Shown: positions 16,935 to 26,410 of the stretch, piece by piece | Numbering within the stretch: the stretch's first letter is position 1 | Layout of the letters: each line of letters starts with the position of its first letter | Assembly: GCA_031285625.1 (NCBI GenBank) | Contig: JAITVV010000056.1 | Coordinates: 57,125-121,124 of the forward strand | From: Prevotella sp. | GTDB taxonomy: Bacteria > Bacteroidota > Bacteroidia > Bacteroidales > Dysgonomonadaceae | Direction of reading: 5' to 3' | DNA length: 64,000 nt | Notes under the pieces: model-generated | The model's database searches: none | What the model was told of the DNA's origin: nothing | The model's input: the letters and a program-made list of their open reading frames with translations, nothing else | Translations under genes and position numbers: made by a program

Positions 16935-19547
16935 ATGGAAGGAGCTATAATACTTTTCGTAATTATATTACTTATTGTCCTGTTTATTTTACCTGCTATA
17001 ACATTAGGGAAAATAGGCGCATTAGAGAATCGGATTGACCGTCTGGCTAATGATATCAACAACCAGAACAAAAAAGGTTCGGAATTATCAAAAAAGCCTA
17101 AATCAATAGATGATACAATAGAAATTCTTGCTGCTATAAATGAGCTGAAGAATGAAATTTCTAAATTACAGGTGGTAGAAACCATCAAGCCAGAGAAAGA
17201 AGATAAGGCGCCAGAAGAGCCTGTAATAAAGGAAGAAATAAAAGAATCTGTACCGGAGGCGACCGAATTGCCTATTCCTGAAGAAATTGTTAAACAGATA
17301 CCAGAGCAAATACCTGAAGAGATAACACCTTCGGAAGTAGTGGTTGAAGAAAAGGAAGAAATAGTAACCGAAGAACTTCCTGTGATAGATGAGCTTCCAC
17401 AGGAGGAAACACCCCCGCCATTTGCTGCAATTAAACGTACTGAAGAGTCAAAACCTATAATTGTAGAAACTGAAACTCCCCCTCCATATAAGCCTGCACC
17501 TACAGAAGAAATATACGATGAGCGCAATTTCTTCGAAAAGATAATGGGAGAAAACTGGCTTAGTAAAGTTGGTATCATTACCTTGGTATTAGGCATTGCT
17601 TTTTTTGTTAAGTATGCCATTGATCAGGAATGGATCAACGAAGTCGGACGTGTAGGTATAGGCTTGCTTACCGGTGGTATCATCATTGGTATTGCCCACA
17701 AATTGAAATCAAAATATCATGTATTCTCATCCATTCTTGTAGGCGGTGGTATCTCTGTTTTTTATATAACGATCACGCTTGCATTCCGGGAATATGAACT
17801 GTTTAGCCAAACGGTTGCTTTCATATTATTGATTGGAGTAACAATATTCTCTGTGATTTTATCCCTTTATTATGACCGGAAAGAACTGGCAATATTCTCT
17901 CTGCTGGGTGGATTTGCCTCGCCATTAATGGTTAGCTCGGGAGATGGAAATTATATTGTCCTGTTCTCATATATACTGATCTTAAATTCAGGTATGCTGG
18001 CTATATCTTTCATTAAGAAATGGCGCATTATAGGAATTATATGCTATGTATTGACATTGTCCTTTTTCTGGATATGGGTACTGCGGTCCTTCGATACACA
18101 ATTTATCAGTGCTACAGTATTTGCTGCCCTCTTCTTTATTCAGTTTTATCTATTGGCTCTGTTCGACCATTTCAAATCAGGGAATAAGATCACTCCATAT
18201 CAGGCTGTACTGATTCTATCTAATAACTTATCCTTCTTCTTAGCATGCCTGTATGTATTTAATGATTATCCTTACGATGTAAGAGGTATAGTAACAATAT
18301 CTATTGCAGTAGTAAACGCGCTGGTTATGCTTACTCTGTTCCGTAAGAGTGAAGTTGACAGGAATCTGATTTATCTTATTATAGCTGTGGTTATGACCTT
18401 TGTCAGCTTAGCTATACCAATCCAACTACATGGACACGTGATCACAATGTTTTGGGCGGCGGAAATGGTAGTATTACTCCTGTTATGGCAAAGATCACAG
18501 ATCGCCATATTCAGAATCGGCTTTATTATTATCAGTGGATTAACCATCGTATCTTATATTATTGATATAGATCATAGTTATTCGTACGATCTGGCACTAA
18601 CAATTGTACTAAACAGAATATTTATTACAGGCCTGGTGGTTATGGCTGCTTTCGGATTAGTATCATTCTTTTTGAAGAAGGAAGATCCAGATTCTATAGT
18701 TGAAATACGGGGTATAGAAACATTCTCGGTAGGAGCTATCATTAAAGTATTCAGAGTACTGATTATTGCCCTGTCTTTTATAGTACCTTTCCTGGAGCTG
18801 AATTATCAATTAGAGCGATTTACAGATATAGATTATACTTCAAGTTTCAGATATCTGGCTATGGCAACATATACGTTCTTGTATATAATGATACTGGCTG
18901 TTATTTACCGAAAAAAGTTTTCGGGAGCACTTGTATTTATGCAGTTCTTTGTCGCTGTATTTTTCTATGCGGTTGTATACTCCTATTTAGCAGTAGAGTT
19001 GCGTTACGATATTTTCCAGATGGAAGAGTACAATACATCTTATTTCCTTTTGCATCTGCTTTCGTTACCTACTGTTGCCTTTATTATCTATTTATTGGCC
19101 AAGAATGTAAAATCTTTACCTGAAGATTGGTTCGCTCCTATTTGTTGGGGATTGGTAATTTTGTCAGTCGCAATTTTAAGCATTGAGACAGATCATATAA
19201 TCATTATGTTATTCAACGGAATGGATAATTATGATAGCCTCTTATATGATGTGCATACATTCGGATACCCTATACTATGGGGCATTCTAGCTATGATACT
19301 AATGGTGTGGGGACTGAAAAGAAAGGAAGTGCTATTACGCAAGATTTCTTTAATCTTCTTTGGTGTTATTATAGTAAAATTCTATGCATATGACGTTTGG
19401 CATATGTCGCAAGCAGGACGTATTGTCTCGTTTGTATTGCTCGGTGTTATTCTACTATTGGTATCTTTCCTTCAGCAAAAGATAAAAACATTGGTTAAGG
19501 ATGACGAGGCGGATAAAATAGAAGAAGATAATTTTAAACAAGATTAA
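16935..19547 (+). CDS. DUF2339 multi-pass membrane protein
   Basis: Starting at 16935 (MEGAIILFVIILLI) gives 870 residues; an upstream ATG at 16893 adds 14 residues with no better signal. The layout is one N-terminal membrane segment, a short coiled coil, a Glu/Pro/Val-rich low-complexity stretch (about residues 75-180), then NFFEKIMGENWLSKVGIITLVLG and some 20 or more membrane segments. This is the DUF2339 family of very large inner-membrane proteins with no known biochemical function. The DUF3999 gene follows after four bases, the usual partner. Confidence 0.85.
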   Translation: MEGAIILFVIILLIVLFILPAITLGKIGALENRIDRLANDINNQNKKGSELSKKPKSIDDTIEILAAINELKNEISKLQVVETIKPEKEDKAPEEPVIKEEIKESVPEATELPIPEEIVKQIPEQIPEEITPSEVVVEEKEEIVTEELPVIDELPQEETPPPFAAIKRTEESKPIIVETETPPPYKPAPTEEIYDERNFFEKIMGENWLSKVGIITLVLGIAFFVKYAIDQEWINEVGRVGIGLLTGGIIIGIAHKLKSKYHVFSSILVGGGISVFYITITLAFREYELFSQTVAFILLIGVTIFSVILSLYYDRKELAIFSLLGGFASPLMVSSGDGNYIVLFSYILILNSGMLAISFIKKWRIIGIICYVLTLSFFWIWVLRSFDTQFISATVFAALFFIQFYLLALFDHFKSGNKITPYQAVLILSNNLSFFLACLYVFNDYPYDVRGIVTISIAVVNALVMLTLFRKSEVDRNLIYLIIAVVMTFVSLAIPIQLHGHVITMFWAAEMVVLLLLWQRSQIAIFRIGFIIISGLTIVSYIIDIDHSYSYDLALTIVLNRIFITGLVVMAAFGLVSFFLKKEDPDSIVEIRGIETFSVGAIIKVFRVLIIALSFIVPFLELNYQLERFTDIDYTSSFRYLAMATYTFLYIMILAVIYRKKFSGALVFMQFFVAVFFYAVVYSYLAVELRYDIFQMEEYNTSYFLLHLLSLPTVAFIIYLLAKNVKSLPEDWFAPICWGLVILSVAILSIETDHIIIMLFNGMDNYDSLLYDVHTFGYPILWGILAMILMVWGLKRKEVLLRKISLIFFGVIIVKFYAYDVWHMSQAGRIVSFVLLGVILLLVSFLQQKIKTLVKDDEADKIEEDNFKQD

Positions 19548-19551
19548 TAGT

Positions 19552-20763
19552 ATGAAAAAATATATTTCTATCTGTTTATTTATCCTATATACAACGGTTG
19601 GTTACGCTCAATCTGTATGGCAGGGTGATTTACAATCTGTTGATACGAGCGGCTATTATAATATCGAACTCGACCAATATGCTATAGCTCATTCCAAAGA
19701 TATTGAGCTAACTGATATTAGAGTTCTGGATAAAGATAATAAAGAAGTACCTTATTTCCTCAGATCGGTAAGTCCTGTTCAGGAAATAGCTCGATTTAAA
19801 AGTTATGACCTGAAAAATAACTCAATAAGAGATAGTCTGAATGTTATTGTCGTAGATAATAATAAGAAAGAAAATATAAAGCGCTTTTATATTGTTGTCA
19901 AAGCCGCGGATGTCAATAAATATGCCACAGTAAGAGGGAGCGACGACCTAAAAAATTGGTATATAGTAAAACAAAAAACGAGTATTTCAAATTTGAGCTA
20001 CAATCAGTCTGATAGCGAAGAGATTTTGGTTCTCGATTTTCCTTCTGGTAATTACACATATTATGAAATAACTCTAGAGAGTAATCAAGGCAGCCCGTTA
20101 GATATAATAAAAGTCGGAAAAATAGAGAATTCTAGTATTTATGCGCAATTCACAAAGATCAATCTGGGTAGGTTTATTTCTGAGGAAAAGGAAGATAAAA
20201 AGACATATCTTCGTTTTCCGGAACAACAAGAAGTATATCGCGTGAATAAGCTCGAATTTAAAGTTAATAGTAGTGCATATTATCTCCGTCATGTCTCGGT
20301 AATAGATACTATCAGTGGAAAACGAATAGGTTTTGATCTATCCTCCAAAAGTGACAATTCTTTTTTCGTTAATAACTTTCCATTAGGTAAACATACAGTT
20401 ATTACAATTGAAAACAATAACAATCCTCCACTAACAATCGATTCAATCAGAGTCTATGGACTCAATCGTTATTTATGTGCTTATCTGGAACAAGGTAAGG
20501 AATATTGTATAAATATTGGTGTAAAGAATATGGCTCTGCCTAAATATGATATTGAACATTTTCAGGCTGATATTCCAGTGGATCTACCTATTCTTAAGGT
20601 TAGCAATCTGCATGGGATTCCTGATGAAGAAGTCATCACTCCTAAACGGGAATTATCTTTGATAGAACGACCCGTTTTCTTATGGGGCGTAATCATTGTA
20701 ATAGGACTTTTCCTTACATTCATTTGTGTAAAAATGCTAAAGGAAATGAAGAAAAAAAAGTAA
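19552..20763 (+). CDS. DUF3999 family protein
   Basis: The 403-residue protein has a signal peptide (to about residue 19, VGYAQ), a large periplasmic beta-rich region, and one C-terminal membrane segment (VFLWGVIIVIGLFLTFICV) ending in a Lys-rich cytoplasmic tail. The pattern ELTDIRVLDKDNKEVPYFL early in the mature part is typical of DUF3999. It lies four bases after the DUF2339 gene; the two families co-occur and probably form one membrane complex. The function is unknown. Confidence 0.82.
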   Translation: MKKYISICLFILYTTVGYAQSVWQGDLQSVDTSGYYNIELDQYAIAHSKDIELTDIRVLDKDNKEVPYFLRSVSPVQEIARFKSYDLKNNSIRDSLNVIVVDNNKKENIKRFYIVVKAADVNKYATVRGSDDLKNWYIVKQKTSISNLSYNQSDSEEILVLDFPSGNYTYYEITLESNQGSPLDIIKVGKIENSSIYAQFTKINLGRFISEEKEDKKTYLRFPEQQEVYRVNKLEFKVNSSAYYLRHVSVIDTISGKRIGFDLSSKSDNSFFVNNFPLGKHTVITIENNNNPPLTIDSIRVYGLNRYLCAYLEQGKEYCINIGVKNMALPKYDIEHFQADIPVDLPILKVSNLHGIPDEEVITPKRELSLIERPVFLWGVIIVIGLFLTFICVKMLKEMKKKK

Positions 20764-20789
20764 TTACACATACTTTTCTTCTAAATAAA

Positions 20790-20819
20790 AAATCCCCAGA
20801 CTGGCTAGCCTGAGGATTT
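20790..20819. terminator. Terminator between convergent genes
   Basis: AAATCCCCAG (20790-20799) pairs with CTGAGGATTT (20810-20819) with one mismatch. A- and T-rich flanks suit both strands. Confidence 0.7.
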
Positions 20820-20837
20820 CTATTTATATTCTTATAA

Positions 20838-22340
20838 TTAAGATCCTATTTTCTTTGCATCTAGTTTGCTCACCACACGGGCATATATAATAAGGGCAAT
20901 TGCAGAGACTAGCCCAATAGCAAAAAATACATACCACAAGTAATGTGCATTTGCAGTAGCAGCTGCATAATCTGCTGCAAAATTAGTAGAATTGGCAAAT
21001 CGCTCTGACAATGGATCAGGGCAGAAAGCCTCTAATAAGAATCCGGCCACAATAAAGCTCACCAAAGAAGACACAAATGAGTGAAGATGGCTAAATCCGA
21101 GATATAGTCCTTCTTCTCCTTTTGGCGACTGTAATGAAAAATATTCAAGGAAACGCGGGGATATAAAGCATTCGGCTAGGGCCTGGAATGCAATACCAAT
21201 AATCAGCATAAGTGTTACAGGATGTATTGTTGTTAATCCAAAAACAGATATAAGATCACCTCCCATCAAATTACCAAAAGACATAATCAGTGCCGATATA
21301 GGTATAATAAACATACCTACCATGATAGAAGCCAGTGGCGACCGTTTCTTCATTATTGTAGTTACCAGATTTACCAATAGGAATACCACAAAAGGATTTA
21401 CATTGGCAATCCATCCTGGAGATGCGTCCTGCCCTACCATGCGGATCACATACTTAGGCATAGATGCATACATCTGCTGCTGAACAATCCAAAATCCGCT
21501 GGTAATAAGAATTAATGCAACAAGCCGTCCATTCTTACAAACTTTTATCAAAGCCTCCCATATCTCAGAAAGACTTTTGCCTTGTCCTGCCGTTTGTGTC
21601 GATCTATACATGAAGAAGACAACAACTAAGGCAATTAATGTCATTGTTCCCGAAAAATAATTTAAATAAACAAGCCCTTGGTCTCCTATACTCTTACGAA
21701 GCGGGTCAACTACTGTTTTTCCTGTAAAAGCACCAATATTCACCATCATGTAAAAGATAGCAAAACCTCTTGCCCTGGTTTCTGATGTTGTCTCCTTGGC
21801 TACAGTACCCGATATCACCGACTTAATAAATGCTCCGCCTACAACAATAAAAAGCAGAATAGGAACTATTGTCCACTGTTGAACGCTTTCTCTCAGTCCT
21901 GTAAATGTAGTATAGCGATCAAAATTGCCAACCCCTATCCATTTAAAGAAAGAACGGAAAGTAGCTATAATACTACCTTCATTGACCTCTGTCAGATCCT
22001 GATTTAATCCTACTGCATTTGCAGCACCATATTCTACCAAGCCGGCGCTCTCCAGTAAAGTAGGAATAAGTCCTAAACCAAAATATCCGATGGTAAGCAG
22101 AGTAAATGCTATCATTATAGCCTTTCTAAAGCCTATCTTATCAGAATATGCACCTACAAAAGTCGGAAGAAAATAAAGCAATGCGGAGAATGAACCCGCA
22201 ATGATACCTGCCTCAACATCATTGAAGCCCCAAACATTTGAAAGATATAGAGTTAGTGAAATAAAAATTGCATAGTATGCCAGCCGCTCCAACAGTTCAA
22301 CGGTGTTGGCGACCCAAAACGCTCTGGAAAATTTAGCCAT
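20838..22340 (-). CDS. MFS transporter, POT/PTR-like
   Basis: The 500-residue protein has 12 or more membrane segments. The N-terminal pattern ELLERLAYYAIFISLTLYL, followed by GAYSDKIGFRKAIMIAF, resembles the proton-dependent oligopeptide transporter branch of the MFS, where the ExxERxxYY motif couples protons. Peptide transport is therefore plausible but not shown, since the sequence lacks a clean second POT signature. It is a single gene; a -7 candidate (TATTTTTG on the minus strand) lies at 22380-22387. Confidence 0.8.
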   Translation of the reverse strand: MAKFSRAFWVANTVELLERLAYYAIFISLTLYLSNVWGFNDVEAGIIAGSFSALLYFLPTFVGAYSDKIGFRKAIMIAFTLLTIGYFGLGLIPTLLESAGLVEYGAANAVGLNQDLTEVNEGSIIATFRSFFKWIGVGNFDRYTTFTGLRESVQQWTIVPILLFIVVGGAFIKSVISGTVAKETTSETRARGFAIFYMMVNIGAFTGKTVVDPLRKSIGDQGLVYLNYFSGTMTLIALVVVFFMYRSTQTAGQGKSLSEIWEALIKVCKNGRLVALILITSGFWIVQQQMYASMPKYVIRMVGQDASPGWIANVNPFVVFLLVNLVTTIMKKRSPLASIMVGMFIIPISALIMSFGNLMGGDLISVFGLTTIHPVTLMLIIGIAFQALAECFISPRFLEYFSLQSPKGEEGLYLGFSHLHSFVSSLVSFIVAGFLLEAFCPDPLSERFANSTNFAADYAAATANAHYLWYVFFAIGLVSAIALIIYARVVSKLDAKKIGS

Positions 22341-22379
22341 TAGATTCTTTAGAATTGTTAAAATTTAGTCGAATTGCCA

Positions 22380-22387
22380 CAAAAATA
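22380..22387 (-). promoter_or_regulatory. -7 element of the MFS transporter gene
   Basis: CAAAAATA on the plus strand reads TATTTTTG on the minus strand, 40 bases before the start codon. Confidence 0.45.
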
Positions 22388-22432
22388 AGAAAATTATCCG
22401 GTTTACAAAGACTCAACACTGTCTCTATGACA

Positions 22433-23584
22433 CTATTCAACCTTTTTTAACTCAATGCAAAAGGTTGTCCCCACACCTATTTCGGAATATTTTACATAAA
22501 TCCGACCTTTATGATATGATTCAATTATGCGTTTTGCAAGGGAGAGCCCTAACCCCCACCCCCTAGATTTAGTAGTATAGCCGGGATTGAAAATTGTTCT
22601 GTATTTTGATTTTGGGAGCCCCTTACCTGTATCTTGTATATCTAAAGATACCATCTTACCCTTAGCTGTAAAAGTAAAGGTGATTTTCCCCTGTCCACCC
22701 ATTGCATCTACCGCATTTTTCGTCAGATTCTCTATTACCCAACTTAATAACGGCTCACTCACTTCTACATATAAAGGAGCGTCAGGTAATTCCATAATAA
22801 AAGAAACTTTTTTGGATATTCGTTTTTCAAGGTAAGTTATTGATTGTTGAACTATATTTGCCAAATCCTCACGTTCCAAAGTTGGGGTTGAACCGATCTT
22901 GGAAAAACGGTCTGTAATCATTTGCAACCGATTTACATCTTTTTCCATGTCCATTATAACAGATACATCGGATTCTTTTAGCTTCAAATATTCCAACCAT
23001 GCTAGTAGTGATGAAATAGGAGTACCAAGTTGATGTGCCGTTTCCTTAGAAAGTCCTACCCACAAGCGATCCTGCTCCATCTTCATCGTTGTAAATAATG
23101 AAAAAAAAGCAGTAATCATAAAAATAAACAGTACTCCTAGCTGAATATATGGATACAACTGAAGTTTTTTTAAGGTGTAAGAATCATCATAATAAACATA
23201 TTGATCAAAATCCTCAGCCTCAATAATTATAGGTTCATGGTTTCGCTGAAAGCTATCTGCTCTTTTCTTAAGAAATTCCTGATCATCTGTTCCAGGTAAT
23301 TCGATATTTGCGGAAGTATAATTATTTTCTTTCTTATCGTATAATATTACAGGAATAGTTGTATTACTCGTCAAAATCTGCGCTACCAGATTCATATTGA
23401 GATTTTCAGCATTGCTGGCCATCTCTTTTGTAGCCTCCGCCCAGATTTCAATTTTATTTCGTTCTTCCTTGGATAAATCCTTCACCAGATAATGAGAAAC
23501 AAGAAGTGATACGAAAACTATAACAATAGCTATCACTATAAAAAGGTATCTGAAAAATAACCTATTGTTCTCAAATAATTTCAT
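22433..23584 (-). CDS. Sensor histidine kinase (orphan)
   Basis: The 383-residue protein has two membrane segments (about residues 10-30 and 145-165) enclosing a periplasmic sensor region of about 110 residues. The kinase core follows with the H-box ETAHQLGTPISSLLAWLEYL, the N-box WVIENLTKNAVDAMGGQG, the G1 box DTGKGLP and the G2 box RGWGLGLSLAKRI. No HAMP domain is evident. No response regulator gene lies next to it, so the partner is unknown. The flanking genes are transcribed apart from it. TATCTTTA on the minus strand near 23589-23596 may be its -7 element. Confidence 0.9.
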   Translation of the reverse strand: MKLFENNRLFFRYLFIVIAIVIVFVSLLVSHYLVKDLSKEERNKIEIWAEATKEMASNAENLNMNLVAQILTSNTTIPVILYDKKENNYTSANIELPGTDDQEFLKKRADSFQRNHEPIIIEAEDFDQYVYYDDSYTLKKLQLYPYIQLGVLFIFMITAFFSLFTTMKMEQDRLWVGLSKETAHQLGTPISSLLAWLEYLKLKESDVSVIMDMEKDVNRLQMITDRFSKIGSTPTLEREDLANIVQQSITYLEKRISKKVSFIMELPDAPLYVEVSEPLLSWVIENLTKNAVDAMGGQGKITFTFTAKGKMVSLDIQDTGKGLPKSKYRTIFNPGYTTKSRGWGLGLSLAKRIIESYHKGRIYVKYSEIGVGTTFCIELKKVE

Positions 23585-23661
23585 ACGATAAAGATAATTG
23601 TTTTATTATTTTTAGACCTGATCTTCGCTTAATAATCAATTTATGTTAAAGATATATTCAT

Positions 23662-23669
23662 TATCTTTG
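23662..23669 (+). promoter_or_regulatory. -7 element of the GH43 gene
   Basis: TATCTTTG 39 bases before the ATG at 23708; the -33 region is weak. Confidence 0.55.
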
Positions 23670-23707
23670 TTTGTAACTCTTATATCTTAAAACGAAAAAC
23701 TTTTGAA

Positions 23708-24853
23708 ATGAATATACAAAAAAGCATTTTAACATCCGGATTTCTATTATTCCTTATCATCGTACTTATGTCTTGTAAACAAGAAGGAAAATATCAAGCT
23801 TTCACTCCCGGAGAGTTGTGGTTGGACAACAATAATGTGCATATCAATGCCCATGGCGGGGGTATTCTATATGATAATGGCACATATTACTGGTTTGGAG
23901 AACATAAGACCGAAGGCGAAAACGGAAATCTGGCAAATGTAGGAGTTCATTGTTATTCATCAAAGGATTTGTATAACTGGACAGACGAAGGAATTGCCCT
24001 ATCTGTAATTGAAGCCGATTCTACACATGACATAGCTAAAGGCTGTATACTGGAACGTCCCAAAGTAATCCATAATAAGAAAACAAAAAAATATATTATG
24101 TATTTTCATCTTGAGCCAAAGGGCCAGGGATATGAAGGGGCGCGTAGTGGCATTGCTATCAGTGACAAAGCAACAGGACCATATTCATACATACGTTCTG
24201 TTCGCCCAAATGCAGGACATTGGCCATTCAACGCTCCGGAAATACTAACCAAAGGTCCTGTCAGGGTAGAGGGAGCCATATTTACAGGAGGATCATTATC
24301 TGCTCCGGCTGATTCGCTCAATATATTAGGACGCGATATGCAAGGCGGACAGATGGCACGGGATATGACATTATTTGTAGACGATGATGGAACAGCCTAT
24401 CATATATATTCATCTGAAGAAAACAGTACACTGCATATTGCTCAGCTTACCGAAGACTACCTTGACTATGCAGATAAATACGCGCGTTTCTTTCCCGATC
24501 GTTTCATGGAGGCGCCAGCCATTTTCAAGAAGGATGAAAAATATTACCTTATGGCCTCGGGGTGTACAGGCTGGGCTCCAAATGAGGCCAGATCAGCAGT
24601 CGCCAAATCCATATGGGGCCCATGGACCGAATTAGGCAATCCATGCATAGGCATAGATGCAGACCTCACCTTTCATTCACAAAGCACATATATACTACCG
24701 ATACAAGGTAAAAATAGTCAATTTATCTATATGGGCGACAGATGGACACCAAACGACGCCATTGATGGCAGATATATCTGGTTGCCGATAAAATTTGAAG
24801 GAGATAAATTCACTATCGAGTGGAAAGATTCATGGATTCTTAATGATTTATAA
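23708..24853 (+). CDS. Glycoside hydrolase family 43 lipoprotein
   Basis: The 381-residue protein has a signal peptide with the lipobox LMSC near residue 23, so it is probably on a membrane surface. The five-bladed propeller fold of GH43 is shown by NAHGGGILYDNGTYYWFGEH near residue 47-66, the repeated CYSSKDLYNWTDEG and DLTFHSQSTYILP, and RFMEAPAIFKKDEKYYLMAS, whose Glu fits the catalytic acid. The pattern is nearest to the galactosidase-type subfamilies (24 or 34), but subfamily and substrate cannot be fixed by eye. It is not in a SusCD-type locus. Confidence 0.85.
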   Translation: MNIQKSILTSGFLLFLIIVLMSCKQEGKYQAFTPGELWLDNNNVHINAHGGGILYDNGTYYWFGEHKTEGENGNLANVGVHCYSSKDLYNWTDEGIALSVIEADSTHDIAKGCILERPKVIHNKKTKKYIMYFHLEPKGQGYEGARSGIAISDKATGPYSYIRSVRPNAGHWPFNAPEILTKGPVRVEGAIFTGGSLSAPADSLNILGRDMQGGQMARDMTLFVDDDGTAYHIYSSEENSTLHIAQLTEDYLDYADKYARFFPDRFMEAPAIFKKDEKYYLMASGCTGWAPNEARSAVAKSIWGPWTELGNPCIGIDADLTFHSQSTYILPIQGKNSQFIYMGDRWTPNDAIDGRYIWLPIKFEGDKFTIEWKDSWILNDL

Positions 24854-25010
24854 AAAAGAATCAAACCCTTTATCATTTTTACACTTATCTGGTATTTCCT
24901 CTGTCTATTCGAACAGAGAATATGACATTTTTCTGTCAATTAAGACACCAGTCCGCTTAGTATTCGAAAATAATTACAGAAAAGAGGCATATACAAATTA
25001 TTAAAATAGT

Positions 25011-25018
25011 TACCTTTG
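25011..25018 (+). promoter_or_regulatory. -7 element of glyA
   Basis: TACCTTTG, inside GTTACCTTTGTCA, ends 36 bases before the ATG. The context resembles the GTTACTTTTGTCAC element found at 8337, 53039 and 61916. No purine- or folate-type riboswitch is evident in the short leader. Confidence 0.6.
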
Positions 25019-25054
25019 TCAAATAATTTATTTACCTCATAATTTTACCCGTTT

Positions 25055-26335
25055 ATGAAAAGAGATACAGCCATTTTTGATATTATTGAAAGAGAATATC
25101 AACGACAACTGAAAGGAATAGAATTAATTGCATCAGAGAACTTTGTAAGCCAACAGGTAATGGAAGCTATGGGTTCATGCCTTACCAATAAATATGCAGA
25201 AGGCTATCCGGGCAAAAGATATTATGGGGGATGCGAGATTGTAGACCTTAGTGAGCAACTGGCTATTGATCGCCTGAAAGAGATATTTGGTGCAGAATGG
25301 GCAAATGTACAGCCTCACTCAGGAGCCCAAGCCAATGCTGCCGTATTTCTGGCATGTATGCAAGCCGGAGATAAATTTCTGGGACTCAATCTATCGCATG
25401 GAGGTCACTTATCTCATGGTTCTCCTGTAAACTTTTCAGGATTGATGTTCCATGCACTTGAATACAACGTAAAACAAGATACTGAGCAAGTAGATTATGA
25501 CCAAATGGAGCAAGTTGCCCGTGCTGAAAGACCAAAGGTAATCATCGCCGGTGCCTCAGCCTATTCCCGCGATTGGAATTATGCCCGTATCCGCAAGATT
25601 GCCGATGAGATAGGTGCAATATTTATGGTAGATATGGCACACCCTGCAGGATTAGTTGCCGCAGGATTATTAAACAATCCTCTACCTCATGCCCATATAG
25701 TAACTACTACTACCCATAAAACATTACGCGGACCTCGCGGAGGAGCTATTCTCCTAAGTAAGGATTTTGAAAATCCTTGGGGCAAAAAGACACCAAAAGG
25801 TGAAATCCGTATGATGTCAGCTTTGCTTGACTCTGCTGTATTCCCCGGAATACAAGGTGGTCCCTTGGAACATGTGATTGCAGCAAAAGCCGTTTCGTTT
25901 GCAGAAGCACTCGATCCGTCATATAAAGTATACCAAACACAAGTAAAGAAAAATGCAACTGTAATGGCTCAAGCTTTTATAGACAAAGGATACAAAGTTG
26001 TATCAGGAGGTACAGACAATCACTCTATGCTTATAGACCTGCGCCCAAAATTCCCAGAACTGACTGGAAAACTTGCAGAAAAAGTTCTTGTTGAAGCCGA
26101 TATTACGACTAATAAAAATATGGTTCCATTCGATAGCCGCAGTCCATTCCTTACATCAGGACTCCGTTTTGGTACTCCCGCAATTACAACACGTGGCGCC
26201 AAAGAGCCATTAATGGGCGAAATCGTAGAAATGATAGACACTGTCCTTTCAAATCCTGAAAGCGAACAAACTATAAAAGCTGTTCGCGAAAAGGTAAACA
26301 GTATAATGAAAGAATACCCGTTATTTGCATGGTAA
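25055..26335 (+). CDS. glyA: Serine hydroxymethyltransferase
   Basis: The 426-residue PLP enzyme interconverts serine and glycine with tetrahydrofolate, feeding one-carbon metabolism in the cytoplasm. Clear motifs are [10 protein letters not shown] near residue 22, [15 protein letters not shown] at about 44-58, [27 protein letters not shown], and the PLP-lysine motif [14 protein letters not shown] at about residues 220-233. The length fits the bacterial enzyme. It is a single gene between its promoter and a hairpin terminator. Confidence 0.97.
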   Translation: MKRDTAIFDIIEREYQRQLKGIELIASENFVSQQVMEAMGSCLTNKYAEGYPGKRYYGGCEIVDLSEQLAIDRLKEIFGAEWANVQPHSGAQANAAVFLACMQAGDKFLGLNLSHGGHLSHGSPVNFSGLMFHALEYNVKQDTEQVDYDQMEQVARAERPKVIIAGASAYSRDWNYARIRKIADEIGAIFMVDMAHPAGLVAAGLLNNPLPHAHIVTTTTHKTLRGPRGGAILLSKDFENPWGKKTPKGEIRMMSALLDSAVFPGIQGGPLEHVIAAKAVSFAEALDPSYKVYQTQVKKNATVMAQAFIDKGYKVVSGGTDNHSMLIDLRPKFPELTGKLAEKVLVEADITTNKNMVPFDSRSPFLTSGLRFGTPAITTRGAKEPLMGEIVEMIDTVLSNPESEQTIKAVREKVNSIMKEYPLFAW

Positions 26336-26358
26336 GATTTTAATTAAATATCAGATTG

Positions 26359-26382
26359 AAAGGGTTGTTTCTACAACCCTTT
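26359..26382 (+). terminator. Terminator after glyA
   Basis: AAAGGGTTGT (26359-26368), a TTCT loop and ACAACCCTTT (26373-26382); the following T-tract is interrupted by G. It covers the ATG at 26381, which argues for the later start at 26411 in the next gene. Confidence 0.7.
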
Positions 26383-26410
26383 GTTGTTTGTATCCTATCT
26401 ATCCGACAGA

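Noticed and set aside
16925..17620. 231-residue Ser-rich minus-strand frame
   Set aside because: It mirrors the Glu/Pro-rich part of the DUF2339 gene; low complexity explains its length.
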